Source: Microbotryum silenes-acaulis (Eukaryota; Basidiomycota; Microbotryomycetes; Microbotryales; Microbotryaceae). From it: 64,000 nucleotides of DNA. Both the position numbers and the translations under genes were made by a program. Below, piece after piece: positions 54,432-64,000 of this stretch (position 1 is its first letter; each line of letters begins with the position of its first letter). The stretch covers positions 930,001 through 994,000 of the forward strand of contig QPFY01000007.1 of assembly GCA_003665825.1 (NCBI GenBank), given 5' to 3'. The notes below the pieces were generated by a model. The model ran no database searches. It saw only the letters and a program-made list of their open reading frames with translations, and was not told the DNA's origin.

Positions 54432-54622
54432 CTCTGGGAGGGAGCAACCGTGGGTGGGGGGGACTTGAACTCGGATGTATCGGGTTGGTCTGTTCTGCTA
54501 GTTACAACGCATCGAGCGGCGGTTGTGGTCATCATCGTGCATACTGGGCAGCATCTCCTTTAGTTCCGTAGGGGGTTTTCTCGTCTTGCAAATTAGCGAT
54601 GAGTTTCATACAAAAAAAAAAA
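54432..54622 (+). mobile_element. A-tailed 190-bp element, copy 1, with 6-bp target duplication
   Basis: This stretch is identical to 55262-55450 except that its terminal A run is 11 instead of 9. It is flanked on both sides by GGCGGC (54426-54431 and 54623-54628), which looks like a target-site duplication, and ends in poly-A, as retroposed elements do. It sits 64 bp upstream of the tRNA-Tyr 5' end. The minus strand contains a B-box-like string (GAGTTCAAGTCC), so a tRNA-derived origin is possible, but that orientation is opposite to the A tail. It encodes no protein. Confidence 0.6.
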
Positions 54623-54628
54623 GGCGGC

Positions 54629-55261
54629 GGGACTCGAGTGTGCGTTCCGAGATTGGGAGTACGCCGCAGGGAAGCGAGGCCCCTGCGGAAGGTATACCCC
54701 GCCTCTTGTCTCCAGCCGCGCGCCGGTGTTGTCGGCCACCCGCCCGCGCTGCAGACCGAGGCGTGTCCAATGGACTGTCACATGCTCCGTGACTTTCCCC
54801 GGAAATCTCGGGATTGTGTGTTTTTGTGCGAAGTAGGCCTGTTTCGCAGTTGCAGTCATTGAAATGGGGGTGATCTGGGGTCGTGTGGTCGCGAGGGGGG
54901 GGCCGACTTTGGTAACCGAAAAGGGGTTTGGAATCCGCGGTGCAGATCCAGCGCAGTTGGGTACAAGGGGTAGGTGATTGCTGCGGTCGCAGGGGGTTAC
55001 ATCCCCCCTTTGGACCACGTGAATCATTCGGATTGAGCGGGATGTTTGTGCCATCGGAGGCCTTGTTCGACGCGTGTCAAAGAATTAAGGGGCTTCAAGG
55101 AGTAGGGCGGTCTCAGGGGGGGTCTGAAGTCAAAAGATCGAAGAAGGTTCAACTGTACAACTATAATCGGATTCGCCTGTACAACACATGTACCACCACC
55201 AACAATTCCTCCATCGTTTCCCGATTCCTTGTGTATTATCTTCAATCTTCCTTTCATTCGT
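54629..55261. other. Spacer between the two repeat copies
   Basis: 633 bp with no supported exon or RNA gene. G-rich runs are common on the + strand. Confidence 0.45.
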
Positions 55262-55450
55262 CTCTGGGAGGGAGCAACCGTGGGTGGGGGGGACTTGAAC
55301 TCGGATGTATCGGGTTGGTCTGTTCTGCTAGTTACAACGCATCGAGCGGCGGTTGTGGTCATCATCGTGCATACTGGGCAGCATCTCCTTTAGTTCCGTA
55401 GGGGGTTTTCTCGTCTTGCAAATTAGCGATGAGTTTCATACAAAAAAAAA
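55262..55450 (+). mobile_element. A-tailed 190-bp element, copy 2
   Basis: Same sequence and orientation as copy 1, with a 9-A tail. It is followed by GGCGGC (55451-55456), but its left flank (TTCATTCGT) lacks GGCGGC. It therefore has no matching duplication and may be a copy of copy 1 made by recombination rather than an independent insertion. Confidence 0.6.
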
Positions 55451-55624
55451 GGCGGCTTAGAAATGGTGTAAATCCATGCCCGAGATTCTTCCTCCTTCCC
55501 TACTTCTGGAACGTGGGGTTTAGCGTGCACGAAAAAATAAGGAACAGTCCGTGCCCGATGTGGCACGAAAACTCAGTACGTGCGGAGAACGCGAAGCCCC
55601 GCTCAACAGGAGCTTTCGGTCGCC

Positions 55625-56584
55625 CTATCGAGCGGCCTCCGCCACTGCCGCCCCACTTTCCGTGATGGCTGCCAATGCCATTGGCCTGAGGGCGTCAAGC
55701 AGGCTCCCACCCGACATTGCGCGTGGTTTTGTGCCTGGTTTCGGCGTTTGGCCATAATCAAAGTCTGTCTCTCGCTCCTCACCATTGCCGTCGTTGGTGT
55801 TGAAGGCGGCCTCGCTCACTTCAAGTCGCGGAAGCGGTCGAACAAGGTTCCCTTCCTTAGGCGGCGCTGTTTTTGACGCTGGCTGTTGTAAAATTCTGGC
55901 GGAGGGTGGCGGAGGGCAACGACGAGCGAGCGGCTTAGTCGACCACTCGATCCATGCTCGGGTGACGGCGTCGTTGTCGAGCATCCAGGAATCGTAGGTC
56001 GGAGTCCGTCCGGCGCAAACGCTGTGGGATCAACGGGATTGAGTGGTGAAAGAGGAAGAAGTGAATCAAGACTACAATGTACGAAATACCGTATGAGCAC
56101 TGCGGACAAGAGCGAGCGGCGGCCAACTGACCGCTCAAGATGTGATGAATGATGAAATTCGTATTGGCCCCTGTCTGCGCGCTTCTGCTTGGCGACCCAG
56201 GCGAGCGCAGATCCAAAGTACATTTTATCTTCAAAAACCTGCACCCGATCGATTTAGTTCTGCTTCGTATCCTCGCCAGTGATCATAAAGGAAGTGTTAG
56301 AGTTTGTGCAAGCGTACCAGCTGGGCGAGACCCTCTGGACTCCCAGCCTTCAAGTTACCGTGCGCGTCTTTTTGCGGCGCCGTGGCGAACCCCCGTATCG
56401 AGCACTGATCCCAGTCGGGGGTGACAGAGCGAATTAGACCTACTTTAGAGACACGCGTCGTCACGTCCCCGGACGAGAAGATCACCTGCGATGAGGCCGC
56501 GTGCTCCCTCTCGCCCCTGACTTGAACTTGAAGCTGGTTCCACTTCGAACCGAAGTTTCGCTGCGGTGACCCAGCTCGCGACAT
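55625..56584 (-). CDS. Unrecognised three-exon protein
   Basis: Minus-strand exons 56584-56318, 56238-56132 and 56021-55625 join with matching phases (0, then 2) to give 256 aa. Protein-like stretches include QVQVRGEREHAASSQVIFSS, SVTPDWDQCSIRGFATAP, EDKMYFGSALAWVAKQKRAD, EFHHSSHLERVCAGRTPTYD and SWMLDNDAVTRAWIEWSTKP. The last ~110 residues are Pro/Ala/Glu-rich and probably disordered. There is no signal peptide or membrane segment. The start is uncertain: a further minus-strand frame just upstream (about 56770-56600) also reads like protein (KDVLTVEGIRIVGRGQDQGK), so a 5' exon may be missing. I do not recognise the family. Confidence 0.5.
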
Positions 56585-57488
56585 TCGACTCGCAAGTGCT
56601 CAATCGATCAATTGGGCCAAATCCTTCCCTTGGTCTTGTCCGCGGCCGACGATCCGAATCCCCTCAACCGTGAGCACATCTTTTACGCTCGTCGTTGGGA
56701 GGTCGAACTCGAGCGGCGAGCTTGCGGCCACGACAACAGTCGGACGGCCGGGATCAGTGTGTTACCAAGCCTAGGGCTGGGTCACGGGGGGTGAGGGCGG
56801 CGTGATGGATATAGGAGAGCGAGTAGACATTCTCATTCGTCGGGGTTTCCGCGATGATACCCGATTCGGTGTATGGTGACTTAAGGTGCAACTTATGCAA
56901 GCGGGCAGTGGGGGTGGGGCCCCGTGCGGGTGCAGTGCGAGAAGTGATCTGCAATCCCGCGCTCTAATGTTTGGGGCCGAGTTGCAGCAGTGCTGTCGGT
57001 GGACCCAAACATAATATCTCTCATCCCAAGATGGTACTCTGATCTGCGGAGGAGGTGGCTGTAAGGGCGCCTTCTCGTTCCGAGCTAGACGTTAAACGTA
57101 ACCAGTAGAGAATGGTAATGAGGAGTCAAAGTCCCGCCGACAATTGTCCCTTGACCCCTGGCGAGACGTAAATGTAGAACCTAGGCCGTGGCAAATGGGA
57201 TGTCAACTCAAAGTGTGGTAAACGGAATGGTCCGACGGACGGGATGATGCCCGGACGAAGATGGTTCGGAACGACGCTTGCGAAAATTGATTAGTCGGAC
57301 GGCGAAAGACGATCATCCGCGCGGGGGACGACGACGTCAGTGACTGTAGCTCTGCTTCTTCTTTCCCGCGCAGCCCCGCCCTGCATATACACAGAGAGGT
57401 CCCTGAACCGAACCATCGGAAGCAGAGGAACTCGTCCCAAACCCCAATTCCACTTGGGACGTAGTACCTACCTGTTTTCTCGCCCACC
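56585..57488. other. Intergenic, about 0.9 kb
   Basis: 5' flanks of the unrecognised minus gene and of MFAP1 (+). The minus-strand frame at about 56770-56600 may be a missed exon of the former. Nothing else is supported. Confidence 0.4.
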
Positions 57489-59889
57489 ATGGCTCCTCGA
57501 CCACCATCGTCCAAAATGACCCGAGTCGCTCGTCCCGTCGCACGCTACAGGAAAGGCCAACCCCTACCCGGGACGTCGAACGCATCAGCCTACCACAACG
57601 ACGAAGATGATTCGGACGAAGACGATGTCGATCTCGCCCGACCGGACGAGAATAGGAAGCAGTCGTGGGATCAGGACCAGTTGGGCAAGCAGGGGCTCAA
57701 GTTGATGCCGACTGTCGACTCGGCCAGTGCGAGTGGCCATGGGAGTGGGAATGCGATCCAGGTCGCCATCACTGGGGTCGAGGTGGATGCGAGAGGCAAG
57801 GTCAAGGTCGCACGGAGGATTCCGGAGCAGGAGGAGGAGAGTGGGAGCAGCGAGGACGACGACGAGGGTCAGTCTCGCGATGGGGCGAGCTGCACCATTT
57901 CACATCGCTCGCATGCTCACAGCACGACTGAACCTGGGATGAATTGTACACCAGATGAGCACGGTGCTGCACAACCCCCAACGGCATCGACATCCGGAGC
58001 GCCCCCAGCCAAGCAGCAGGTTCGTCCCCCAAGTCCAACGGGACCGACAAGCCCCTCCACTCCTCCACTCCTCCATGATCTCATTTTTGTTTTTTATAAT
58101 CCCATAGGAATCCTCGAGTGAATACGAGACCGATTCCGAAACCGAAGAGGAGGAACTACAGGCGCGAGCACCCATCTACAAGCCCGTCTTTGTCTCAAAG
58201 TCAGTGGTGCCGCTTTCGCCTTCCCTTGCTGGCGTCTGACCCGGTTCTCACCAAATGGGGCTTTCTACAGTCTTACTCTGTTTACTAATTACTTGTGCGT
58301 GCTTCCCAGACGAAACCGCGACACGCTCGCCACGCGCGACGCCGCATTGGACCCTTCGCTCGTCGACGCGCAGAGGGAACAAGAGTTACAGGCGAGGAAA
58401 CAACAATCGCACGACTTGGTCGCGCAGTCCATCGTCAGAGAGTTGGCGCAGAGTAAGTACAACGACCCGAGGTGGGATGGAGACGTGAGAGGTGGATCCG
58501 TTTGGAGGGGGACAGTGCCGAGAGCTGAGGCGGATTTCTATCCCGTTTTCTGCAGAGGAAGTGCAAGCTGTCTTCCCCGACGTTGATGATACGGATGGTT
58601 TGGACCCGGAAGCCGAGTTCGAGGCATGGAAGTTACGAGAGTTGATGAGGATCAAGAGAGACAAGGAGGCGAGGTATGCGTAAGTATATCGCCAATTGCT
58701 CGTCCTTCCCTCCCGCTTGCGCAACTGGCCGCAGAAAGGTTGGCTGATCAGAATTTGTTTCTTCTATGCTTCAGTAAGGAGAAGGAGAGGGAGCAAGTCG
58801 AGGCTCGCCGAGCGATGCCCGAACAGTTGCGCCTCAAGGAGGATCTCGACTATGCCAAAAAGACGAGGGACGAGAAGAAGAAAGGATCCCAAGGTGAGTT
58901 TCACACATAATGACGAGCTAGTCCGAACTCTGGCGAATCCCAAAAACTCACGCTCCCACTCCATCTTCCCGCCCCTACCCCAGTGTTTGGCCAGAAATAC
59001 CATCACAAGGGAGCTTTCTACGCCGACGCCGAGATCCTCACCAAACACGACTTCACCGCCCCGACCGTCTCGACCGTGAAGGACATGTCGAGTCTACCCA
59101 AAGCGATGCAGAACAAGAACTTCGGAAAGATGAGCCAGAGCAAGTACACGCATTTGGCGGATCAGGATACGTCCAAGGAGGCGAAATGGGGACGTGGCGG
59201 AGGTGCGGACGCGGGTTGTTTCAATTGCGGGGGACCGCATGTGAGTTTGCGGTGTCTGAGCCGGTGACTGAAGGTTCCGAACTTGGCGAACTGACCGCAA
59301 GCAAACCTTCTCGTCCCTGTTGGAGCAGATGAGAAAAGATTGCCCGACTACTACCATCGCTGGGCCTTCAGGGGCCAACGCCGCCCCTTCGAGGGATCAA
59401 GGATGGTCATCCCAACGAGGAGGAGAAAGTGGGAGGAGGGACGATGATCGGGATGGCGGTCGTGGGGAGGATCGATATGCCCCGAGGCCGAGGAGGGACG
59501 GGGATGATAGGAGGGGGGAAGGGTCGTCATCGAGGAAGGGGTACGAGGACCGTGAGAGGGAGAGGGATATACCGAGGTATGATGACCGGGATCGGGACCG
59601 AGATCGAGACCGGAATCGGGACCGGAATCGGGATTTTGAACGTGGGGACAGGGATCGAGACGGATACGGCGGCTCTACCTCGAATCGACGACGAGAAGGA
59701 ATCGGACGTTCTTCTTCATCATCACGCAACGATCGACCTTCTTATGATGATGCGAGGTCGAAGGATACAGGGAATGGGAGGAGGGACGACAAGTCGGATT
59801 ACGACGATCGGAGGAGAAGGGATGATCGGCCGAGGATGAGGAGTCAGAGCCCGAGAGGACCGGACGACAAGAGGCGGAGGTTGGATTGA
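57489..59889 (+). CDS. MFAP1: Spliceosomal protein MFAP1 with zinc knuckle and RD-rich tail
   Basis: Pre-mRNA splicing factor of the B complex (MFAP1/Spp381 family), nuclear. Eight exons: 57489-57867, 57955-58019, 58108-58199, 58310-58452, 58556-58679, 58775-58893, 58984-59240, 59329-59889, giving 579 aa. The acidic N-terminus contains ESSSEYETDSETEEEE. Family landmarks follow: RAPIYKPVFVSK, RRNRDTLATRD, DTDGLDPEAEFEAWKLREL, KYHHKGAFYADAEI, and KNFGKMSQSKYTHLADQDTS, where animal MFAP1 essentially ends. Here the protein continues with a zinc-knuckle-like CFNCGGPHMRKDC (386-398) and about 180 residues rich in Arg-Asp repeats. The knuckle spacing is CX2CX3HX4C, one residue shorter than usual. 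Confidence 0.92.
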
Positions 59890-60180
59890 TCGTTACATCG
59901 TCCGGGGTCGGGCTGACTGTGCGAGTCGTGACCTTTGCGTTGGAGTCCTGGTGCAAGGATCATGTTGCATGAATGAAGTGAAACAGAGTTCTGACTCCCC
60001 CACGCAGGGGGTATGTACCGTTTGAGCTTGCATCATTGGGAATTGTCAAGGCGAGATGCGCGTCGAATTACAACAAGCGAGAAATTACCATGCGGGCACT
60101 GGTACTTGAAAGATAGAAAATGCCGCCTAGACCTTTGGAGAGATGGAGGAAGAGGATCAATCTCTTGCCCCCCTACCGCC
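59890..60180. other. Convergent 3' spacer
   Basis: Between the ends of MFAP1 (+) and KEX1 (-). No exon is supported. Confidence 0.5.
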
Positions 60181-63131
60181 TCAGTCGCTCCCTCTTCTCC
60201 TCCCCCCCGGACTCGCTCCTAAATCACCCAACGTCTCCTCATCCTCTTCCTCTCCGTCTTCCTCGTGCTCCTCCTCCTCTTCCTCATCATCCTCCCCAAT
60301 ATCAAACACCTGTCTCGTATCAACCGCCAACCCCGCGTCCGTACCTGCACCACCGCCGATCCGACTCGGTCCCCCAAAGCCAAAGCCGACCCGCTCCTCC
60401 TCCTCCCTCAATCGAATGCTCCCCTTCCTCTCCCCCAACCTCACATAAACACCTTCCCTCTCCCTTTCCCTCCCTTTGCCCTTCCCAGCCCTCCTCGCGA
60501 CCCTCCTCTTCCTCCTCCACTTCAACCATGCCCAAATCCCCAACCCTCCTACAACGAGCAGAACAACGAGGAACAATGTCCTGCGGGGTCCATATAAAGC
60601 TTCATGTTGTTTCTCCGTCAAAAGCGGTACTGTCACTCCAGCTCCCGCGACGAGTCCACCGATCCCGTCACCCATTCCCGCCTTTCCCATCGTCGTCGAC
60701 CCTTCCTCCTTCACCCCTCCCAACCCCGCTGAACCTCCTACAGCTTTCCCTTCCGTCGCACCTCCCCCCATCGGTCGATCCAATAAAGGTGAATCGGGAT
60801 CCGAAGGTACGACGTCCGTCAAGGTTTCCCCCTCGGGTGTCGTTACGCCTAAAACGGTATCACCCGTTTCGGAACTACCTTTGATTCTGGAAGGGATTCG
60901 GGCGGCGGCACCGGCGGCGTGGAGGGTGTCGACGCGCATGAAACGGACTTGGGGGGGAATTGGAAAAGAGGGAAAAGGGGGTCAGGTGGATGATTAGGAG
61001 GGGTGAAGGGTGCGAAGGCGCACTCACGTAGCATGTCGTGAGCGGCTAGAGGTTGGTCGCGAGGGACCACTGTGAGGAGACGAGAATGAAGGGGCTGAGC
61101 AACGTTGATTCGAGTCACCGACGATTGGATGATCGAGTACTAACTATGCGAAGCGTCCAAGACATTTACGAACGTCAACCCTCTTGCCGATTTCCAGCTC
61201 CCCGCCAAACGACCATCGACGCTCCAGTCGAGCGCAGGGGTATCGTTCTAGAGGAGGACAAGGCACTTGTCAGGACTGTGTCGCCGGTGATGGTCTACCT
61301 CTTGACAGGTTTGCCGACCTACGAATCCTTTAAGGCCTCCCCATTCGAGCCCTTCGATCATCCGCTCCACACCCAAGCCACAACACATCAGATCCCGATC
61401 ACCGGAATACAACAAAATCCTGACCGAGCCACCAACAAGTTTGTCAGTACAAGCAATTTCGGCCCCAAACCCAAGGCTCTCCAAAACTTACAGGATCTCC
61501 TCATCCAACAATTTGGGCAACAAAGCGACTGAAGGCACTGACTTTGAGGCCCAGAACCTCGATCCTACGGCCGAAGAACATTGTGACCATCGTGCTCCCT
61601 TTTGCGCGTGTAAAGCTGAGACCACGTTAGGGTGCTAATTGAGGGCGAAGAAGGAAAGAGATCAGTGGCCCTGATCAAGAGAGGATCTTGTCTTTCTCAA
61701 ACTCAACTCGTAAGTAACGTTGCACTTGGGTGACCTCGGGTGGCCATTCTTCTTCGCATCGGTTGTAGGACGAGGTGTCGTACCTGGTGGGGGGCATGTC
61801 ATTAGCCACCTTGTCAGGTTCAAGAGTTGATAGTGTGAGACTGACTGGTTGAGACAAAGGTTACTGCAGAGGAAACAAATGAGAGTTCAGCAGAGTCTCC
61901 CATGTCACTCTGCTCGTACTCACCCCTTCTTGGTCCCCTCTGTAACGGCATTCAAGATCTGTTCGCATGTCCCTACGACGGTCGATCCCTTCATCTGCGG
62001 ATTGTGGACCTCCATCTCGTGCAAAGTTTTCAAACATTCTTCTGTCGTCTTTTGAATAGTCTTGTACGTTGCACTCCCTTTCGTCACCAACTTGCGTTGG
62101 ACCAAATAATCGAGATAAGCGGGATATTGATCCTTGGGTGAGTACCACCCATTACCCATGACGAGTCCCTTGAGGGGTATCTTGATCCTAGCCGTTTCGA
62201 GGATCGCCGAAGCGATATAAGGAATGTATTGACCCGCGTAGGATTCGCCGGCGAGGTAGGTGTCCATGGTCGATAGTTCGGGGAAAATCGAGTAGAGGTT
62301 GATGAGGAATTCGACGACTTGGTCCGCGGCGGTGTCGAGTTCGGTGACAAAGTCCGAGGTGGCGTACGAGAAACCGGTGCCGGCTGGTTGGTCGACTGTG
62401 AGGATGTGAAAAAGTGTTAGCCGCTTGGTGGGATGATTTGGGTGGAGCGAGCAAGTTCCCCCTTTTGAGGGAAACTGACGAAAGATGACGGTCGCGTATT
62501 CGTTCCAACTCGACACGACCCCTTTCAACGTCTTTCCATCCTTGTTGACTCGGAAAGGTCCATTTTCGACGAAGCTGTAGCGGAACCAGCCAAGATTGAG
62601 GACTCGTCGCTTCTCCGAATTCTCGCGCGCGGGACTCACGCTCCATCGAGTGAACTACAGCCTGGCCCACCGTTGAACCAGATGATGAGGCGATGTCGAT
62701 TGGGGATATGCCTCGGTTGGGCCATGAGAAAGTAAAGGTGCGCGTCCGAGTGGTCGGTCGAGGTTGCTGATGCTGCAGCGGTGGCAGGTAAGGCGCCACC
62801 GAACAAGGTTGTCGTGTCGTCCGAAGCTGGACGGGGTGAGACCGTCGGGCCGGGGTCAGCTCTCCCCACGAGTGGCTTACAGCGGCGTGCGCGCAGACTG
62901 ACGCAATCCAGGTAGATGCGAGATGTAGAGCTCAGCTGCTGTAGGCAGTCGGTCCGTCTGGCCGTCGAGGCCGGTCTGCTCAGCTGCTCGTCGTGCGATC
63001 TGCCCGCTCAGGAGGTCGCTCCGGGGTGGTGCTCGTGTCGTGTGCGACGCCTCCGAGTCGACGTCGTGTCGTTGGAGTGGCCGTACCCTAGGCGCCCTAG
63101 GCGGTACCCTGCCACCTTGTCCGACCCTCAT
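60181..63131 (-). CDS. KEX1: Kex1-type Golgi serine carboxypeptidase (5' end uncertain)
   Basis: S10 carboxypeptidase that trims basic C-termini after Kex2 cleavage. Minus-strand exons: 63131-62903 (provisional), 62859-62640, 62574-62480, 62395-61924, 61863-61846, 61783-61708, 61634-61492, 61419-61323, 61247-61145, 61069-61028, 60947-60181, about 753 aa. Landmarks: [26 protein letters not shown], nucleophile Ser in [13 protein letters not shown], the 18-nt exon encoding NLCLN, WPPEVTQ, the Asp in [14 protein letters not shown] and the His in DASHM. After the enzyme comes a Gly-rich stem, one transmembrane helix ([19 protein letters not shown]) and an acidic cytosolic tail, exactly as in Kex1. 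The N-terminal ~60 residues from the ATG at 63131 lack a signal peptide, so an upstream exon is probably missing. Confidence 0.9.
63086..63103. repeat. 9-bp tandem duplication (CCCTAGGCG x2)
   Basis: Two perfect adjacent copies, within the provisional first exon of KEX1. Confidence 0.8.
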
Positions 63132-63681
63132 CCCGAGCTAGAGCACTCGACGCGGTGTTACGGCACAGGTTGGTTGCCGGCAAGGGCGAGGATCAGAGGA
63201 GGAGAGCAGCGTCGAGGCGGGCCAAGGCGGGACGGGGCGGGGGCAAGGCCGTCCGAGAGGGTCCGAGCGCAGAAGCCGAGTGGAGCGCCCGTTAGATGGA
63301 GCGCCTTTCAGCAATTTCAGGCACCTTCTTCAGGTGGAGCGTCTTTTGACTTTGAGCACGTGGCTAGTACGTCGCTGCCCCGGCGCTCGGGGAGTGAGTC
63401 GTGTACCTTGATCTCGTTCGTCGTAGCATCCCCGTCATCTTCAAGTCTCCACCCCTCTCACCGGGCAGGTTCAAGAGAGAAGCACCCCTCGTCATCTCTT
63501 GGCAGCGGCTTCGGCTCCACGTCACGTCGAGTCTTTACAGGAGGCTCGGTCACGTCGAGGCACGTCCTCGGATCCGGGGACAAGCCGGGGACAGGCCGGT
63601 GACGACGCACGGGCTGCAACACGCCTTGGGCAATAACGATACTCGAAACGTCGCTCCCACCTCCAAGCCTACTGCACCACG
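63132..63681. other. Divergent intergenic region
   Basis: About 0.55 kb between KEX1 (-) and the transporter gene (+). It should contain both promoters and perhaps the missing first exon of KEX1. No clear signal-peptide exon was found by eye. Confidence 0.45.
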
Positions 63682-64000
63682 ATGGCGATCCTCTCGGCTC
63701 AACGATTGCTGCTCCTCAGCGCGATGATCGTGTCCCTCTCCTCGGGCACCAACTACATCTACTCGCTCTACGCGCCTCAACTCGCATCGAGGTTGCATCT
63801 CAACTCGAAGCAGCTCAATATCGTCGGAGCAAGTGGCAATGCAGGTTAGTGAACACGCTCTGCGTGATCCCGTGGCGTTCTCTGTGCCACGGATACCAAC
63901 TAACGCCGATACCGCTTCATCATAAAGGGGTCTATCTGAGTGGACCTTTTCTCGGTATCATTGTCGATCGAAAAGGTCCGAGATTGCCACTCTTTCTTGC
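63682..64000 (+). CDS. MFS transporter, nodulin-like/Mch1-type (partial)
   Basis: Start of a major-facilitator gene cut by the window edge. Exons seen: 63682-63844 and 63928 to beyond 64000. The first hydrophobic helix (LLLLSAMIVSLSSGTNYIYSL) is followed by YAPQLASRLHLNSKQLNIVG, then GVYLSGPFLGIIVDRKGPRL, which contains the MFS loop 2-3 signature (G-x3-DRKG). The beginning resembles Mch1-like and nodulin-like MFS proteins of fungal vacuolar or plasma membranes. Substrate is unknown. Only about 78 residues are visible. Confidence 0.8.

Noticed and set aside
54440..54560. Possible second tRNA gene on the minus strand inside the repeat
   Set aside because: A B-box-like GAGTTCAAGTCC is present, but no acceptor, D or T stem can be paired, so it is at most a tRNA-derived remnant.
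1..64000. CRISPR arrays, prokaryotic operons, insertion sequences
   Set aside because: No repeat-spacer pattern or inverted-repeat-bounded transposase was seen, and the sequence is clearly intron-rich eukaryotic nuclear DNA.

Overview
The window is nuclear DNA from a fungus, most likely a basidiomycete. Genes are dense and GC-rich. Nearly every gene is cut by several short GT-AG introns, mostly 50-120 nt, many with a CTNAC-like branch point. The proteome is typically fungal: a chitin-synthase export chaperone, a Kex1 carboxypeptidase, a Zn2Cys6 regulator and a Bni4-like protein. Intron density suggests Pucciniomycotina or a related lineage, but that is inference. Exon models were built by hand from reading-frame continuity and splice phase, so most CDS spans below include introns, whose coordinates are given in the evidence.

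Layout, left part. Positions 0.3-13.7 kb are all on the + strand: mitochondrial glutamyl-tRNA synthetase, CHS7-type chaperone, a small DUF3140 protein, a single-pass membrane protein with an LEA_2-like domain, and an ISWI remodeller. Positions 15-24 kb hold a Zn2Cys6 transcription factor, SRP68 and bleomycin hydrolase (all +). Positions 25.4-30.2 kb hold two tandem secreted GH26-like glycosidase paralogues (+). Positions 30.5-38.5 kb are on the - strand: a Swi3/Rsc8 SWIRM-SANT protein, a His-rich orphan and a CUL4-type cullin.

Layout, right part. Positions 39.4-47.8 kb are +: a CDKN3-like phosphatase and a long Bni4-like protein. At 49-51.5 kb two small-subunit ribosomal protein genes, uS14 (-) and eS8 (+), share a divergent promoter. 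At 52.3-56.6 kb come NAA38 (-), an intron-containing tRNA-Tyr (-), two identical ~190-bp A-tailed direct repeats and an unrecognised three-exon gene (-). At 57.5-64 kb come MFAP1 (+), KEX1 (-) and the start of an MFS transporter (+) that runs off the edge.

Most genes are conserved housekeeping genes (translation, secretion, chromatin, ubiquitin ligase, splicing, cell wall), and I see no metabolic cluster or defence island. The less ordinary items are the A-tailed repeat pair beside the tRNA gene, the tandem GH26-like pair, several very small exons, the divergent ribosomal-protein pair, and a few unrecognised or possibly decayed coding stretches.
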